Part shown: positions 21,642 through 31,584 of the stretch, piece by piece
Layout of the letters: each line of letters begins with the position of its first letter
Numbering within the stretch: the first letter of the stretch is position 1
DNA from: Serratia nevei
GTDB lineage: Bacteria > Pseudomonadota > Gammaproteobacteria > Enterobacterales > Enterobacteriaceae
Direction of reading: 5' to 3'
DNA length: 64,000 bases
NCBI RefSeq assembly: GCF_024160145.1
Contig: NZ_JAMYWQ010000004.1
Coordinates: forward strand, 62,001-126,000
Notes under the pieces: model-generated
What the model was told of the DNA's origin: nothing
What the model saw: the letters and a program-made list of their open reading frames with translations, nothing else
Database searches by the model: none
Program-made: the position numbers and the translations under genes

Positions 21642-22126
21642 ACGATGTCGTGTTGCCTGTTCAAATGAAAAAAATGGTTCGATAGCGTGGTGGCGTGACG
21701 CCCCACCCGGTTGCCGGCATGCCCGATCGTTGCAGCGCCAAATAAGCACCCTAAACGCAGTCGATCCGGCGTTTATGTCCCTATTCGAAAGTGGCCGCTC
21801 ATCAAGATGGGCAAAATTTTAGGAGTTATAAAAATGGAGGTTTAATCCGACAACGAGGGCTAAGGTAAACGTTTATAGCGCTTCAAGGCAAGACACACGG
21901 CGAAAAGCAGAGCTATCGACCATATAAACTTTAGCCACCAGTCGATCATATTGGCTATCAATAAATATACACTACATGATTTGTATCATTTTTGACCAGT
22001 GAATTCACGAAACGTGAAGCATATATCACTTTGCCGCGCAAAAACGCCAATAAACACCCGGTTTTCGCGTGGCATAAGCTTCGTTTTGCCGTTGAAAAAG
22101 ACGAAAATTACGCCGCTTTTTGTCGC
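21642..22126. other. 485-bp intergenic region upstream of brnQ
   Basis: This AT-rich stretch separates brnQ from the PstS-like gene, both on the minus strand. Its brnQ-proximal part should hold the brnQ promoter and leader; I could not define -35/-10 elements with confidence. It contains one candidate small membrane-protein frame (21860-21949, minus). No terminator with a clear T-run was seen for the pho cluster. Confidence 0.5.
21860..21949 (-). CDS. Candidate 29-residue single-span membrane protein
   Basis: ATG at 21949 to TAG at 21860 encodes a short N-terminus (MIDWW), a hydrophobic core (LKFIWSIALLFAVCLAL) and a basic tail (KRYKRLP). This is the layout of small one-helix membrane proteins, with the charge arrangement favouring a cytoplasmic C-terminus. 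A TATATT box lies about 20 bp upstream, but the ribosome-binding site is weak and I see no -35. I do not recognise a family. It may be a chance frame. Confidence 0.3.
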   Translation of the reverse strand: MIDWWLKFIWSIALLFAVCLALKRYKRLP

Positions 22127-23089
22127 CTATTGCATCGTGGCCAATGCGAGCGGCGGCAAGCCGAGCGCCTGACGGGTCTTCTGCAGGGCGGCCGGTGGCA
22201 GCGGCAGATAGCCATCATGATTGACCAGGCTCTGCCCGGAGGTCGACAGCACACGGTCGAGGAACGCGGCGGTCAGCGGCTCCAGCGGTTGATTGGGCGC
22301 TTTGTTGATGTAGATATACAGATAGCGCGACAGCGGATAGCGATCGTTGCGCACGTTGGCGGCGGTTGGCGCCACATAGTCTTCTCCCGACTCCGCCAAC
22401 GGCAGCAGCCGCACGCCGCTGGCGCGAAAGCCGATGCTGGCATAGCCGATGCCGTTGAGCGAACCGGCCACCGCCTGCACCACCGAGGCCGAGCCGGGCA
22501 GCTCATTGACGCGCGGCATAAAATCGCCGCCGCACAGCGCGCGCAGTTTGAAATAGCCGTAGGTGCCGGATGCCGAGTTGCGGCCGAAGCGCTGCAGCGA
22601 ACGCGCCGCCCAGTCGCCGCTGAGGCCCAGCTCGCCCCAGCGCGTCAGCGGTTGGCTTTCACCGCAGCGCCGGGTGGCGGAAAAAATGCGATCGAGCTGC
22701 TGCAGATTGAGACCGCGCAGCGGGTTATCCTGATGCACCAACACCACCAGTGCATCCACCGCCACCGGCACCGCCAGCGGCGCATAGCCGTAACGGTGTT
22801 CGAACGCCGAGACCTCGGCCGCCTTCATCGGCCGGCTCATTGGGCCCAGCTGTGCGGCGCCCGCCGCCAGCGCGGTCGGCGCAGTCGACGAGCCGGCGGC
22901 CTGGATCTGCAGGTTAACGTTGGGGTAATGCTGGCTGAAATCCTGCGCCCACAGCGCCATCAGATTCGCCAGGGTGTCGGAACCGACGCTGGACAGGTTG
23001 CCCGCCAGCATGCCGTGAGGTTGCGCCAGCGCGCCGCGTCCGGCCAGCAGCGCCAGGCAAAGCAACAGCCCTCGGGTCATTCGGGTCAT
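22127..23089 (-). CDS. PstS-like periplasmic phosphate-binding protein in the phoBR cluster
   Basis: A 320-residue substrate-binding protein of the PstS-like superfamily with a signal peptide ([19 protein letters not shown]). Family-type segments are [22 protein letters not shown], the anion-binding [20 protein letters not shown] and [13 protein letters not shown]. It lies 14 bp after phoR in the same direction, so it is probably cotranscribed with phoBR. No pst permease genes are in the window, so it may be an extra phosphate sensor or scavenger. ATG at 23080 is an alternative start. Confidence 0.8.
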   Translation of the reverse strand: MTRMTRGLLLCLALLAGRGALAQPHGMLAGNLSSVGSDTLANLMALWAQDFSQHYPNVNLQIQAAGSSTAPTALAAGAAQLGPMSRPMKAAEVSAFEHRYGYAPLAVPVAVDALVVLVHQDNPLRGLNLQQLDRIFSATRRCGESQPLTRWGELGLSGDWAARSLQRFGRNSASGTYGYFKLRALCGGDFMPRVNELPGSASVVQAVAGSLNGIGYASIGFRASGVRLLPLAESGEDYVAPTAANVRNDRYPLSRYLYIYINKAPNQPLEPLTAAFLDRVLSTSGQSLVNHDGYLPLPPAALQKTRQALGLPPLALATMQ

Positions 23090-23103
23090 ACCGGTGTCTC
23101 GCG

Positions 23104-24420
23104 TTAATTTTTCACCGCATTCTCTGATAAAGCGGCGGGAACAATCAACCGATTGGGCAAGGTAAAGATAAAGCGGGTGCCGATCCCCGGTTCGCTGAGG
23201 ATCTCCAGCCGCGCGTCGTGATGGCTAAGCGCGTGTTTGACGATCGCCAGCCCCAGCCCGCTGCCGCCGGTCTGGCGCGAACGGGCCTTATCGACGCGGT
23301 AGAAGCGCTCGGTCAGGCGCGGAAGGTGTTCGGCGGCGATGCCCGGCCCGTTATCGCTGACCTGGAACTGCGCGCCGTGCGCCGTCTGCTGCCAGCTCAC
23401 TTCGATGTGGGTGCCCTTCGGCGTGTGGTTGACCGCATTGTACACCAGGTTGGACACCGCGCTGCGCAGTTGATCTTCATTGCCGAACACGTTGAGCTGT
23501 TCGTTCACCCGGAAGGTGATCTCGTGATTGCCGCCGCTCAGCGACTGCGCCTCGCGCTGCAACACCCGCAGCATCAGCGGAATATCCACCCGCTCGTTCA
23601 TGTCGACATTGGGCGCCGCCTCGATGCGCGACAGCGTCAGCAGTTGCTTGACCAGCCCGTCCATCCGGCGGGTCTGCTCTTGCATGGTGCTGAGCGCCTT
23701 GCCGCGCAACGATCCGTCCAACTCTTCGTCGCCCATCATCTCCAGGTAGCCCTGCAGCACCGTCAACGGCGTACGCAGCTCATGGCTGACGTTGGCGAAG
23801 AAGTTGCGCCGCGCCCCCTCCAACTGGCGCATCTGGGTGACGTCGCGCGCCACCATCAGCAGCTGCCCTTCGGAATAAGGCATCACGCGGAACTCAACGT
23901 AGTGTTCGTTGTTCAGCTGCAGCGTCAGCGGGCGCGAAAACTCCTGCTGTTGCAGATACTGGCTGAACTCGGGGTAACGCAGCAGGTTGAGGATGTGCTG
24001 GCCGTTATCTTCCGGCCAGCGGAAGCCGAGCAGATGCTGCGCCAACCCGTTGCACCAGAAGATATTGCCTTCGACGGTGGTCATCACCACCGCATCAGGC
24101 AACGATTCGGCCCCGCTGCGAAAGCGCTTGATCAGCAGCGCCAGCTCGCGCCGGCGGCGGCGATTGCGCTGCTGCATCTGATACAGGCCGTAAAACAGCG
24201 GCTCCCAGCTCCAGCGACCGGGCGGCGGCGTCATGCTGCGGTCGATCCACAGCCAATGGGAAAGTTTGAGCTGGTTGTAGAAATTCCACACCAGCGCGGC
24301 CAACGCAGAGGCCAGCAGGAACCAGGGCAGATAACCGAAAATCAGCCCCAGCAGTAAGGCAGGCAGACAAAAAAGAGCCAGCTCCAGAGCCAGCCTCTTC
24401 CACGACAGACGTTCTAACAC
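23104..24420 (-). CDS. phoR: Phosphate regulon sensor histidine kinase PhoR
   Basis: PhoR phosphorylates PhoB under phosphate starvation and dephosphorylates it in phosphate excess, under control of PstSCAB-PhoU. The 438-residue protein has two N-terminal membrane helices (about residues 8-45), a PAS domain with [18 protein letters not shown], the phosphoacceptor H212 in [19 protein letters not shown], the N-box [13 protein letters not shown], and ATP-lid boxes DNGPGI and [13 protein letters not shown]. It follows phoB by 24 bp. Confidence 0.97.
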   Translation of the reverse strand: MLERLSWKRLALELALFCLPALLLGLIFGYLPWFLLASALAALVWNFYNQLKLSHWLWIDRSMTPPPGRWSWEPLFYGLYQMQQRNRRRRRELALLIKRFRSGAESLPDAVVMTTVEGNIFWCNGLAQHLLGFRWPEDNGQHILNLLRYPEFSQYLQQQEFSRPLTLQLNNEHYVEFRVMPYSEGQLLMVARDVTQMRQLEGARRNFFANVSHELRTPLTVLQGYLEMMGDEELDGSLRGKALSTMQEQTRRMDGLVKQLLTLSRIEAAPNVDMNERVDIPLMLRVLQREAQSLSGGNHEITFRVNEQLNVFGNEDQLRSAVSNLVYNAVNHTPKGTHIEVSWQQTAHGAQFQVSDNGPGIAAEHLPRLTERFYRVDKARSRQTGGSGLGLAIVKHALSHHDARLEILSEPGIGTRFIFTLPNRLIVPAALSENAVKN

Positions 24421-24444
24421 GGCATACTCTCCAGCGCGGCGCGA

Positions 24445-25134
24445 TCAGTAGCGCGTTGAGAACCGGTAGCCGGTGCCCCGAACGGTTTGAACCATTTTAT
24501 CATGCCCACTGGTCTCTAACGCCTTGCGGAGCCGACGGATATGCACGTCAACGGTACGGTCTTCCACATAAACGTTAGTGCCCCAGACGTGATTAAGCAA
24601 CTGCTCGCGGCTATAAACCCGCTCCGGGTGGGTCATAAAGAAGTGCAGCAGCTTGAACTCGGTCGGCCCCATGTCCAGCGCCTGATCGTTCGCCATCACG
24701 CGGTGGGAGGAGGGATCCAGGCTCAGCCCTTGCATTTCAATCACTTCTTCCACCGCCATCGGTGAAATGCGGCGCATGACCGCCTTGATGCGCGCCACCA
24801 GCTCCTTGGGTGAGAACGGCTTGGTGATATAATCATCCGCCCCCACCTCCAGGCCGCGCACCCGGTCTTCCTCTTCGCCGCGCGCGGTCAACATCATCAC
24901 CGGGATATCGCGGGTCAGCGCTTCGCGCTTCATATGTTTGATAAACTGAATGCCGGAACCGCCGGGCAACATCCAGTCGAGCAACACCAAATCAGGGAAC
25001 GGCTCAGACAGGCGCGTCACGGCGCTGTCATAATCCTCGGCTTCCAACGGTTGGTAACCATTCTGTTCCAACACAAAGCACACCATCTCACGGATCGGCG
25101 CTTCGTCTTCCACCACCAGTATGCGTCTTGCCAT
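24445..25134 (-). CDS. phoB: Phosphate regulon response regulator PhoB
   Basis: PhoB is an OmpR-type activator that binds Pho boxes when phosphorylated at D53 (in [12 protein letters not shown]). The receiver domain (1-120) shows acidic residues E9-D10 and the lysine of [13 protein letters not shown]; the winged helix has [22 protein letters not shown]. The start at 25134 ([14 protein letters not shown]) matches E. coli and gives 229 residues; an in-frame ATG five codons upstream is less likely. A Pho box upstream implies positive autoregulation. Confidence 0.97.
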   Translation of the reverse strand: MARRILVVEDEAPIREMVCFVLEQNGYQPLEAEDYDSAVTRLSEPFPDLVLLDWMLPGGSGIQFIKHMKREALTRDIPVMMLTARGEEEDRVRGLEVGADDYITKPFSPKELVARIKAVMRRISPMAVEEVIEMQGLSLDPSSHRVMANDQALDMGPTEFKLLHFFMTHPERVYSREQLLNHVWGTNVYVEDRTVDVHIRRLRKALETSGHDKMVQTVRGTGYRFSTRY

Positions 25135-25173
25135 CGTCAATCCTGCCAATGTGTTAGCGACTTTGCGGGCGCC

Positions 25174-25207
25174 ATTATGCGTCAGTTTTGTGACACTTTT
25201 ATGAAAA
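25174..25207 (-). promoter_or_regulatory. Pho box and -10 of phoB
   Basis: On the minus strand two 11-bp units, TTTTCATAAAA and GTGTCACAAAA (25207-25186), form a 22-bp Pho box. They are followed after 6 bp by CATAAT (25179-25174) as -10, with a third partial repeat CTGACGC overlapping that spacer. The arrangement resembles the E. coli phoB promoter. Confidence 0.8.
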
Positions 25208-25289
25208 AAAGCGGCTGTTATAGGCAGTAAGCATAGCGATTATTTCTCGCCGCAAAGAAAAATCATTCCGTTGTCATAATGATTGCGCC

Positions 25290-25318
25290 GGGACAGCCGC
25301 CGCCGCGGCCTTTATAAT
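25290..25318 (+). promoter_or_regulatory. Promoter of sbcDC
   Basis: GGGACA (25290-25295) and a perfect TATAAT (25313-25318) are 17 bp apart, and the -10 lies 32 bp before the sbcD start. The -35 matches four of six positions. Confidence 0.6.
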
Positions 25319-25349
25319 CACCGCCATCACCTTTGCATCCGGGAGTGTC

Positions 25350-26582
25350 ATGCGCCTGATCCACACCTCTGACTGGCACCTTGGCCAGTACTTTTTCACC
25401 AAAAGCCGCGCCGCCGAGCACCAGGCTTTTCTGAACTGGCTGATCGAACAGATCGAGCAGCAGCAGGTGGATGCGCTGATCGTCGCCGGGGACCTGTTCG
25501 ATACCGGCTCGCCGCCCAGCTACGCCCGCGAGCTGTACAACCGCTTCGTGGTGGAACTGCAGCGCACCGGCTGCCAGCTGGTGGTGCTGGGCGGCAACCA
25601 CGACTCGGTAGCGACGCTGAACGAATCGCGTGAACTGCTCTCCTGCCTGAACACCACGGTGATCGCCAGCGCCCAGGGCGCCCTTGAGCAGCAGATCGTG
25701 GTGCTGAACCGGCGCAGCGGCCAGCCGGGCGCGGTGTTGTGCGCCATTCCGTTCCTGCGGCCGCGCGATCTGCTCACCAGCCGCGCCGGCGAATCCGGCG
25801 CGCAGAAACAGCAGGCGCTGCAGGAAGCCATCGCCGAACATTATCAGGCGCTGTATCAGGCGGCCTGCGAACGCCGCGACCAGTTGGGCCTGCCGCTGCC
25901 GATCGTCGCCACCGGCCACCTGACCACCGTCGGCGTCACCACCTCCGACTCGGTGCGCGACATCTATATCGGCACCCTCGACGCCTTCCCGGCGCAGGCT
26001 TTCCCTCCCGCCGACTACATCGCGCTGGGCCATATTCACCGCGCGCAGAACGTCGCCAAGTCGGAACATATTCGCTATAGCGGCTCGCCGATCCCGCTCA
26101 GCTTCGATGAGCTGGGCAAAGCCAAAAGCGTCTTCCTGGTGGATTTCGCCGACGGTGCCCTGCAGCAGGTAGACGCGTTAACGATCCCGCAGTTCCAGCC
26201 CATGCAGCTGATCAAAGGCGATCTGGCCGAGATCGAACGGCAGCTGCAGCAATTTGCCGACTATGCCGGCGAGCTGCCGGTGTGGCTGGATATCGAAGTG
26301 GCGACGCAGGACTACCTCAGCGATATCCAGCGCCGTATCCAGCTGATGGCCGATGAACTGCCGGTGGAAGTGGTGCTGCTGCGGCGCAGCAAAGAGCAAC
26401 GCCGCCAGGCGATCGCGCAGCAGGACAAGGAAACGCTGAACGAGCTGAGCGTCAACGAGGTGTTCGAACGGCGCCTGGCGCAGGAGGCCGACATGCCCGA
26501 AGCACGCCAACGGCGGATGCATCAACTGTTCCGTCAGGTGGTCGATGCGGTGCAGCACCATCCTGAGGAGACCCAACCATGA
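25350..26582 (+). CDS. sbcD: Exonuclease subunit SbcD
   Basis: SbcD (Mre11 homologue) is the nuclease of the SbcCD complex that cleaves hairpins and protein-blocked DNA ends. The 410-residue product has the metallophosphoesterase motifs in order: [37 protein letters not shown] and ALGHIHRAQ. The C-terminal region has the cap and the SbcC-binding tail. The stop overlaps the sbcC start (ATGA), so the two are coupled. GGGAG precedes the start. Confidence 0.97.
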   Translation: MRLIHTSDWHLGQYFFTKSRAAEHQAFLNWLIEQIEQQQVDALIVAGDLFDTGSPPSYARELYNRFVVELQRTGCQLVVLGGNHDSVATLNESRELLSCLNTTVIASAQGALEQQIVVLNRRSGQPGAVLCAIPFLRPRDLLTSRAGESGAQKQQALQEAIAEHYQALYQAACERRDQLGLPLPIVATGHLTTVGVTTSDSVRDIYIGTLDAFPAQAFPPADYIALGHIHRAQNVAKSEHIRYSGSPIPLSFDELGKAKSVFLVDFADGALQQVDALTIPQFQPMQLIKGDLAEIERQLQQFADYAGELPVWLDIEVATQDYLSDIQRRIQLMADELPVEVVLLRRSKEQRRQAIAQQDKETLNELSVNEVFERRLAQEADMPEARQRRMHQLFRQVVDAVQHHPEETQP

Positions 26583-29500
26583 AGATCCTCAGCCTGCGGT
26601 TAAAAAACCTCAACTCGCTGCAGGGCGAGTGGAAAATTGACTTCACCGCCGAGCCGTTCGCCAGCAACGGTCTGTTCGCCATTACCGGCCCGACCGGCGC
26701 GGGCAAAACCACCCTGCTGGACGCCATCTGCCTGGCGCTGTACCACCAGACGCCGCGTCTCAACGTCACGCCGAGCCAGAATGAGCTGATGACCCGCCAT
26801 ACCGCCGAATCGCTGGCGGAGGTCGAATTCGAGGTCAAGGGCGTCGGCTATCGCGCCTTCTGGAGCCAGCGCCGCGCCAAAAATGCGCCGGACGGCAACC
26901 TGCAGGCACCGAAGGTCGAACTGGCACGCCGCGAGGACGGCAAGATCCTGGCGGACAAAGTGCGCGACAAGCTGGAGATCACCGCCGCCATCACCGGGCT
27001 GGACTTCGGCCGCTTCACCAAATCGATGATGCTGTCACAGGGGCAGTTCGCCGCCTTCCTCAACGCCGACGCCAACGATCGCGCCGAGCTGTTGGAAGAG
27101 CTGACCGGCACCGAAATCTACGGGCGGCTATCCGAACAGGTGTTCGAATCCCACAAGCAGGCCAAAACCGACCTGGATGCGTTGCACCAGCGCGCCAGCG
27201 GCATCGAGCTGCTGAACGACGAGCAGCGCCACGCCCTGACTGAACAGCTGACGGCGCTGAGCGCGCAGGAAAGCGCCCTCGGCGAGCAAACCCGGCGACA
27301 GCAACAGGCGCTGAGCTGGCTACAGCAATGGCAACACCTCCGGCAACAGCAACACGATGGCCGAGTGCGGCTGGAAACCGCCCGACGCGAGCAGACCGAG
27401 GCCACCCCACAGTTGCAGCGGCTGGCGCTCAGCGAACCGGCCGAGAAATTGCGGCCGCTGCGCGGCGAGCGCGATCGCTGCCGCGCCGAGCTGCAGACGA
27501 TACAACAGCAGGCAGCCCAGCTGATGCAGCAACAGGAACAGCACTCGGCGCAGCTGGCGCCGCTGCAGCAGGCGGTGGAAAAGGCCCGTCTGGCGCAGCA
27601 AGCCCATGCCGAGCATATGCGGCAACAGCAACGGCTGATCGATGAGCAGGTCGCCCCGCTCGACCACCAAATAGCCCAACTGCAATCGACGCAGGCCGAG
27701 CGGCGACAGGCCGGCGACGCCGCCGCGCAGCAGTGCGCCCAGCAGCAGACGACCCTGGATCAGCTCACCGCCCAGCGCCACCAATTGGCAACGCAGGCCG
27801 CTCAGTATCAGCAGCAGTTGAACGCGCTGAACGAAGCGCTGGCCGTTCAACAACGGCAGCAGCAGGCGCTGGAGGCGCAAACGCCGCTGACCCCGCTGCG
27901 CCAGCGCCTGAGCGCGCTGGCGGATCTGCGCCCAACGCGCCAGCAGCTGTTCACGCTCGCTTCCCTTTATCGTCAGACCCGCGACCGTCTGACCCGGCAG
28001 CAGGCGGAGCACGCCGAACGGCAAACGCAGCTCGCCGGGCTGCAGCAGCAGTTGGAGAACGCGCGTCAGCAATTCAAGCAGCACAAGGCGCAGCTACAGG
28101 AAGTAGAACGGATCCACGAGCTGGAAAAACGCATCGTCAGCCTGGAAGCGGAGCGCGCCCTGCTGCAGAGCGGCGCCCCCTGCCCGCTGTGCGGCTCCAC
28201 CAGCCACCCGGCGGTGGACCAGTATCAGGCGGTGCAGCCTTCGGCGACGGAACAGCGCCTGGTTGAGATGCGCGCCCTCGCCGAGAAACTGCACACCCAG
28301 GGCACCGAGCTGCGCACCCGCTGTGAAGGCCTGCAGGAGCAGCAGCAACGTCAGCAGCAGGCCATCGCGCAGGATGAGCAGCAGCTGGCTGCCCAACAGC
28401 AGCAGTGGCAGCAGCTCAGCGCACCGCTGGCGTTCGACTTTACGCTGGCAGAGGGCGAGCAACTCAGCACCTGGCTGAGCGGCTGCGACGACGAAGAGCG
28501 GCACGGGCAGCACGCGCTGCAACAGCATGAACAGGCGGCCCAGGCGGTACAGCAGGCAAAAGATGCGCTCGCCGCCCTGCAAACGCAGCAGCAGCAGGCG
28601 CAGCAACAGCTGGCGCTGCTCGAAGAGCGCTTTACGCTGCTGCAGAAAACCCACGCCGGCAGCCTGCAACAGCAGCAAGAACTGCAACAACGCTGGCAGG
28701 AAGGCGAGAAGGCCCTCACCGAGCGACGTGCGCAGCGGCTGGCGCTGTTCGGCGAACAGCAGATCGCCGAGGTGCGGGAACAGCTGCGCGCCAAACAAAC
28801 CGCCGGTGAACAGGCCAGCTTGCAGGCCGCCGAACAGTGGCAAAAGGCGCAGGAACTGCGCGAGCGCCTGGCCGGCCAGCAGGCCGCTCTGCAACAACAG
28901 CACACCCAGATGCAGGAACGGCTGCTGCAGGCGCAGCAGCAGTGGCAACAGGCGCTGGGCGACAGCGAATTCGCCGATGAAACCGCCTTCGCCGCCGCAC
29001 TGCTGGACGACGCCCTGCGCCGCGAATTGCAGCAGCGCAAAGAGCAGCTGCAACAGCGGCAGGTGGAGGCTGCCGCCCTGCTGGCACAGGCGACGCAAAC
29101 GCTGGAGCAGCATCAGCAACACCGCCCTGAAGGGCTGGATGAAGCCAATGCGGATCTCGACGCGCTCACCCAATCGCTGGCCGAGCTGGCACAGCAGTTG
29201 AAGGCGCTGCAGCTGCGTCAGGGCGAAGTGCGCAACCAGTTGGAAAGCGATGCCGCCCGCCGCCTCAATCAACAGGCGCTGTTCGAGCAAATCGCCCGCA
29301 GCCAGCAAGACTACGACGACTGGAGCTACCTCAACCAGCTGATCGGCTCGAAAGAAGGCGACAAGTTCCGCCGCTTCGCTCAGGGGCTGACGCTCGATCA
29401 TCTGGTTTATCTGGCCAACCTTCAGCTCGGCCGGCTGCACGGGCGCTACCTGCTGCAGCGCAAGACCAGCGATGCGCTGGAGCTGCAGGTGGTGGATACC

Positions 29501-29830
29501 TGGCAGGCCGACGCGCTGCGCGATACCCGAACCCTCTCCGGCGGCGAGAGCTTCCTGGTCAGTCTGGCTCTGGCGCTGGCGTTGTCCGATCTGGTCAGCC
29601 ACAAAACCAGCATCGACTCGCTGTTCCTCGACGAAGGCTTCGGTACGCTGGACGCCGAAACCCTCGATACCGCGCTGGACGCGCTGGACAGCCTGAATGC
29701 CTCCGGCAAAACCATTGGCGTGATCAGCCACGTCGAGGCAATGAAAGAGCGCATTCCGGTGCAGATCAAGGTGAAAAAGGTCAACGGGCTCGGCGTCAGC
29801 CGGCTGGAGGCGCACTTCAGGCTGGAATGA
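26579..29830 (+). CDS. sbcC: Exonuclease subunit SbcC (Rad50-like ATPase)
   Basis: SbcC is the SMC-like ATPase partner of SbcD. The 1083-residue protein has Walker [12 protein letters not shown] (about residues 37-47), a very long Gln-rich coiled coil, a zinc hook with C535 and C538 in [14 protein letters not shown], a second coiled-coil arm, the ABC signature [16 protein letters not shown], and Walker [13 protein letters not shown] near the C-terminus. Slightly longer than E. coli SbcC (1048), within the family range. The Gln-rich coil makes many false antisense frames. Confidence 0.97.
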   Translation: MKILSLRLKNLNSLQGEWKIDFTAEPFASNGLFAITGPTGAGKTTLLDAICLALYHQTPRLNVTPSQNELMTRHTAESLAEVEFEVKGVGYRAFWSQRRAKNAPDGNLQAPKVELARREDGKILADKVRDKLEITAAITGLDFGRFTKSMMLSQGQFAAFLNADANDRAELLEELTGTEIYGRLSEQVFESHKQAKTDLDALHQRASGIELLNDEQRHALTEQLTALSAQESALGEQTRRQQQALSWLQQWQHLRQQQHDGRVRLETARREQTEATPQLQRLALSEPAEKLRPLRGERDRCRAELQTIQQQAAQLMQQQEQHSAQLAPLQQAVEKARLAQQAHAEHMRQQQRLIDEQVAPLDHQIAQLQSTQAERRQAGDAAAQQCAQQQTTLDQLTAQRHQLATQAAQYQQQLNALNEALAVQQRQQQALEAQTPLTPLRQRLSALADLRPTRQQLFTLASLYRQTRDRLTRQQAEHAERQTQLAGLQQQLENARQQFKQHKAQLQEVERIHELEKRIVSLEAERALLQSGAPCPLCGSTSHPAVDQYQAVQPSATEQRLVEMRALAEKLHTQGTELRTRCEGLQEQQQRQQQAIAQDEQQLAAQQQQWQQLSAPLAFDFTLAEGEQLSTWLSGCDDEERHGQHALQQHEQAAQAVQQAKDALAALQTQQQQAQQQLALLEERFTLLQKTHAGSLQQQQELQQRWQEGEKALTERRAQRLALFGEQQIAEVREQLRAKQTAGEQASLQAAEQWQKAQELRERLAGQQAALQQQHTQMQERLLQAQQQWQQALGDSEFADETAFAAALLDDALRRELQQRKEQLQQRQVEAAALLAQATQTLEQHQQHRPEGLDEANADLDALTQSLAELAQQLKALQLRQGEVRNQLESDAARRLNQQALFEQIARSQQDYDDWSYLNQLIGSKEGDKFRRFAQGLTLDHLVYLANLQLGRLHGRYLLQRKTSDALELQVVDTWQADALRDTRTLSGGESFLVSLALALALSDLVSHKTSIDSLFLDEGFGTLDAETLDTALDALDSLNASGKTIGVISHVEAMKERIPVQIKVKKVNGLGVSRLEAHFRLE

Positions 29831-29879
29831 TCCCGCGGCGCAGAAGTGTGACCGCGGCGGCACTCCGCGGTGAAAAGCG

Positions 29880-29907
29880 TTGAGCCGCGGCGAGCACGGG
29901 TTATGAT
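29880..29907 (+). promoter_or_regulatory. Promoter of the bglG-type antiterminator gene
   Basis: TTGAGC (29880-29885) and TATGAT (29902-29907) are 16 bp apart, placing the transcript start near 29914, just before the RAT. A TGTGA half-site at 29847-29851 is centred near -60, where CRP often binds, but its partner half matches poorly. Confidence 0.55.
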
Positions 29908-29919
29908 GCAGGCATAACA

Positions 29920-29985
29920 GGATTGTTACTGTATCCCCTCCGCCGCTCAGGCCGCAGGGCAGAAACATAAAATACAGGCAAAACC
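29920..29985 (+). promoter_or_regulatory. Ribonucleic antiterminator (RAT) with an expanded loop
   Basis: The two halves of a BglG/LicT-type RAT are present: GGATTGTTACTGTAT (29920-29934) and ATACAGGCAAAACC (29972-29985). In the E. coli bgl leader the halves are separated by only a few bases. Here they are extended by a CTGTAT/ATACAG stem and separated by 37 bases (29935-29971). The last four bases of the right half are also the first bases of the terminator stem, so the two structures exclude each other. Confidence 0.8.
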
Positions 29986-30021
29986 TGACGCCCGGGATCG
30001 CTTCCGGGCGTCAGGTTTTTT
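29982..30021 (+). terminator. Leader terminator before the antiterminator gene
   Basis: AACCTGACGCCCGG and CCGGGCGTCAGGTT form a 14-bp perfect stem with an 8-base loop, closed by a T-run. The terminator ends 33 bp before the start codon, so without antitermination the gene should not be expressed. Confidence 0.92.
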
Positions 30022-30054
30022 CGTTTTCAGGATGCTGAAACACCGGGAAAGACC

Positions 30055-30903
30055 ATGAAAATCGCTAAAATACTCAATAATAACGTGGTGATTACGCTGG
30101 ACGACCGTCAGGAAGAGACGGTGGTCATGGGAAAAGGAATCGGCTTTAAAAAGAAGCCCGGCGATACGCTGGACGAAAGCCTGATCGAAAAGGTGTTCAC
30201 CCATAACGGCGGGGAAATCGCCGAGCGCTATAAAGAGCTGCTCTCCGAGATCCCGCTGGCCTGCGTCACCACCGCCGACAGGATTATTACCCTTGCCCGC
30301 GAACGCCTGCCGGGCAAGCTGCACAACATTGTCTACATCACGCTGACCGATCACATCCATTTCGCCCTGCAGCGCCACGCGGAAGGGCTGGATATCAAAA
30401 ATGCGTTGCTGTGGGAAATTAAAAAGCTCTACCCGGCCGAGTTCGCCGTCGGGCTGGAGGCGCTGGCCCTGATCGCCCAACGGCTGGATACCGCGCTGCC
30501 GGAAGACGAAGCCGGATTTATCGCCCTGCACCTGGTTAACGCCCAGCTAAACGACGAGATGCACAACACGCTGCACATCACCCGCGTGATGCAAGAGATC
30601 CTCAACCTGGTCAAATACCATTTCCGCTTTGATTACAACGAGGAAGCCCTGAGCTATCACCGTTTCGTCACCCATTTGAAATTCTTCGCCCAGCGCCTGC
30701 TGGGGAAAAACTACGTCGACAGCGACGACGATTCGCTGTATCAGGTGGTGAAAGAGAAATACCGCGAGTCATTCGCCTGCGCCGGCAAGATCAACCGCCA
30801 TATCGAAAAACACTACCAGCACCAGCTCACCACGGAAGAGATGATGTTCCTGACCATCCATATCGAACGGGTGCGCAGCGAAAGCGAGGAAAAACCGACC
30901 TAA
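30055..30903 (+). CDS. BglG/LicT-family transcriptional antiterminator, orphan
   Basis: These proteins bind RAT RNA as dimers and prevent termination; PTS components control them through histidine phosphorylation. The 282-residue protein has an N-terminal RNA-binding CAT domain (MKIAKILNNNVVITLDDRQEE, GKGIGFKKKPGD) and two PRD domains with candidate histidines in LTDHIHFALQRH, FIALHLVNAQL, SYHRFVTHLKFF and FLTIHIERV. A RAT and terminator precede it, implying autoregulation. No beta-glucoside PTS or glucosidase genes follow; the next gene is convergent and their stop codons overlap. Its other targets lie outside the window. Confidence 0.92.
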   Translation: MKIAKILNNNVVITLDDRQEETVVMGKGIGFKKKPGDTLDESLIEKVFTHNGGEIAERYKELLSEIPLACVTTADRIITLARERLPGKLHNIVYITLTDHIHFALQRHAEGLDIKNALLWEIKKLYPAEFAVGLEALALIAQRLDTALPEDEAGFIALHLVNAQLNDEMHNTLHITRVMQEILNLVKYHFRFDYNEEALSYHRFVTHLKFFAQRLLGKNYVDSDDDSLYQVVKEKYRESFACAGKINRHIEKHYQHQLTTEEMMFLTIHIERVRSESEEKPT

Positions 30904-31286
30904 CGGCGGGCGTCCGCCACCCGCACGCCGTACTGCGGGAACACCGCGTCGGCGGAGATCAGCGTCAGCCCCTCGGCCTGCGCCTGCGCGATCAGCATGC
31001 GATCGAAAGGATCCTGATGGAGGGGCGGCAGCTGCCCGGCCTGTTGGCAGTGAAAGGCGTCCATCGGCAGCGACAGAAAATCTTCGGCCTCGATGATCGC
31101 AAAGATGTCCTCCGGCAGCGCCAGCTTGCCCAGCGCCTGCTTGATCGAGATCTCCCAAATGCTGGCCGCGCTGACGTACACCGCATTGCCCGGATCGGCG
31201 ATCTGCCTTTTGGCGTTCGCGCCCAGGCAGGCGTCATCGATCAGCCACCACAGCAGCGCGTGGGTATCCAGCAACAGGCGCTTCAT
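30900..31286 (-). CDS. vapC: PIN-domain toxin, VapC-like
   Basis: PIN-domain toxins are Mg-dependent ribonucleases acting on tRNA or rRNA. The 128-residue protein has the expected acidic site: D7 in LLLDTHALLWWL, E45 in ASIWEISIKQAL, D95 in DPFDRMLIAQA and D113 in LISADAVF. It overlaps the antitoxin stop by 4 bases (ATGA), so the pair is coupled with the antitoxin first. Its stop codon overlaps the convergent antiterminator stop. Confidence 0.92.
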   Translation of the reverse strand: MKRLLLDTHALLWWLIDDACLGANAKRQIADPGNAVYVSAASIWEISIKQALGKLALPEDIFAIIEAEDFLSLPMDAFHCQQAGQLPPLHQDPFDRMLIAQAQAEGLTLISADAVFPQYGVRVADARR

Positions 31287-31516
31287 TCATCGCCCTCAAA
31301 CAGCGCCGCAATGGCCGCATCCCCCGCGTTGAAATCCGCCGGCACGGTGAACTTGCCTTTGGCGGCGCCGGGGCGGCGCGCTTCACCCTGGATGGCGACC
31401 AGTTGCACGTACGGCTTCCCTGCTTTTGCAATAATCACGGTTTCTCCCTCCGCGGCTCTGTCCGCCAGCTGGCTCAGATTGGATTTGGCTTCGTGCATAT
31501 TGGCCTGAATTGCCAT
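31283..31516 (-). CDS. Phd/YefM-family antitoxin
   Basis: The 77-residue antitoxin has the Phd/YefM DNA-binding N-terminus (HEAKSNLSQLADRAAEGETV, IIAKAGKPYVQLVAI) and an acidic C-terminal toxin-binding tail. AGGAGG lies six bases before the start at 31516. It precedes the PIN toxin with a 4-base overlap. A repeated palindrome just upstream is the likely autorepression operator. Confidence 0.9.
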   Translation of the reverse strand: MAIQANMHEAKSNLSQLADRAAEGETVIIAKAGKPYVQLVAIQGEARRPGAAKGKFTVPADFNAGDAAIAALFEGDE

Positions 31517-31527
31517 ACGCGTCCTCC

Positions 31528-31544
31528 TTAGCTAAGTTAGCTAA
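31528..31544 (-). promoter_or_regulatory. Tandem palindromic operator of the PIN toxin-antitoxin pair
   Basis: Two copies of the 8-bp palindrome TTAGCTAA (31528-31535 and 31537-31544) are separated by one base. They lie 12 bp upstream of the antitoxin start, between the Shine-Dalgarno sequence and a -10-like TATGCT (31551-31546). This is the expected position for Phd-type autorepression. Confidence 0.7.
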
Positions 31545-31584
31545 AGCATAAAGCGCCGTCCAGTTTTTGTACAGGGAGTCGTTT

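Noticed and set aside
27118-27410. Repeated CAG/CTG tracts in sbcC considered as a possible repeat array or CRISPR
   Set aside because: No regular spacing and no unique spacers; they encode the coiled coil.
29831-29893. Four CCGCGG hexamers before the bglG-type promoter
   Set aside because: Irregular spacing and expected frequency in GC-rich DNA; only the TGTGA half-site was kept as a weak CRP hint.
26579-29968. Very long antisense and shifted frames across sbcC (up to 624 codons)
   Set aside because: They arise from the Gln-rich, GC-biased coding strand of sbcC (CAG/CTG runs) and show low-complexity Leu/Arg/Ser content with no family pattern.
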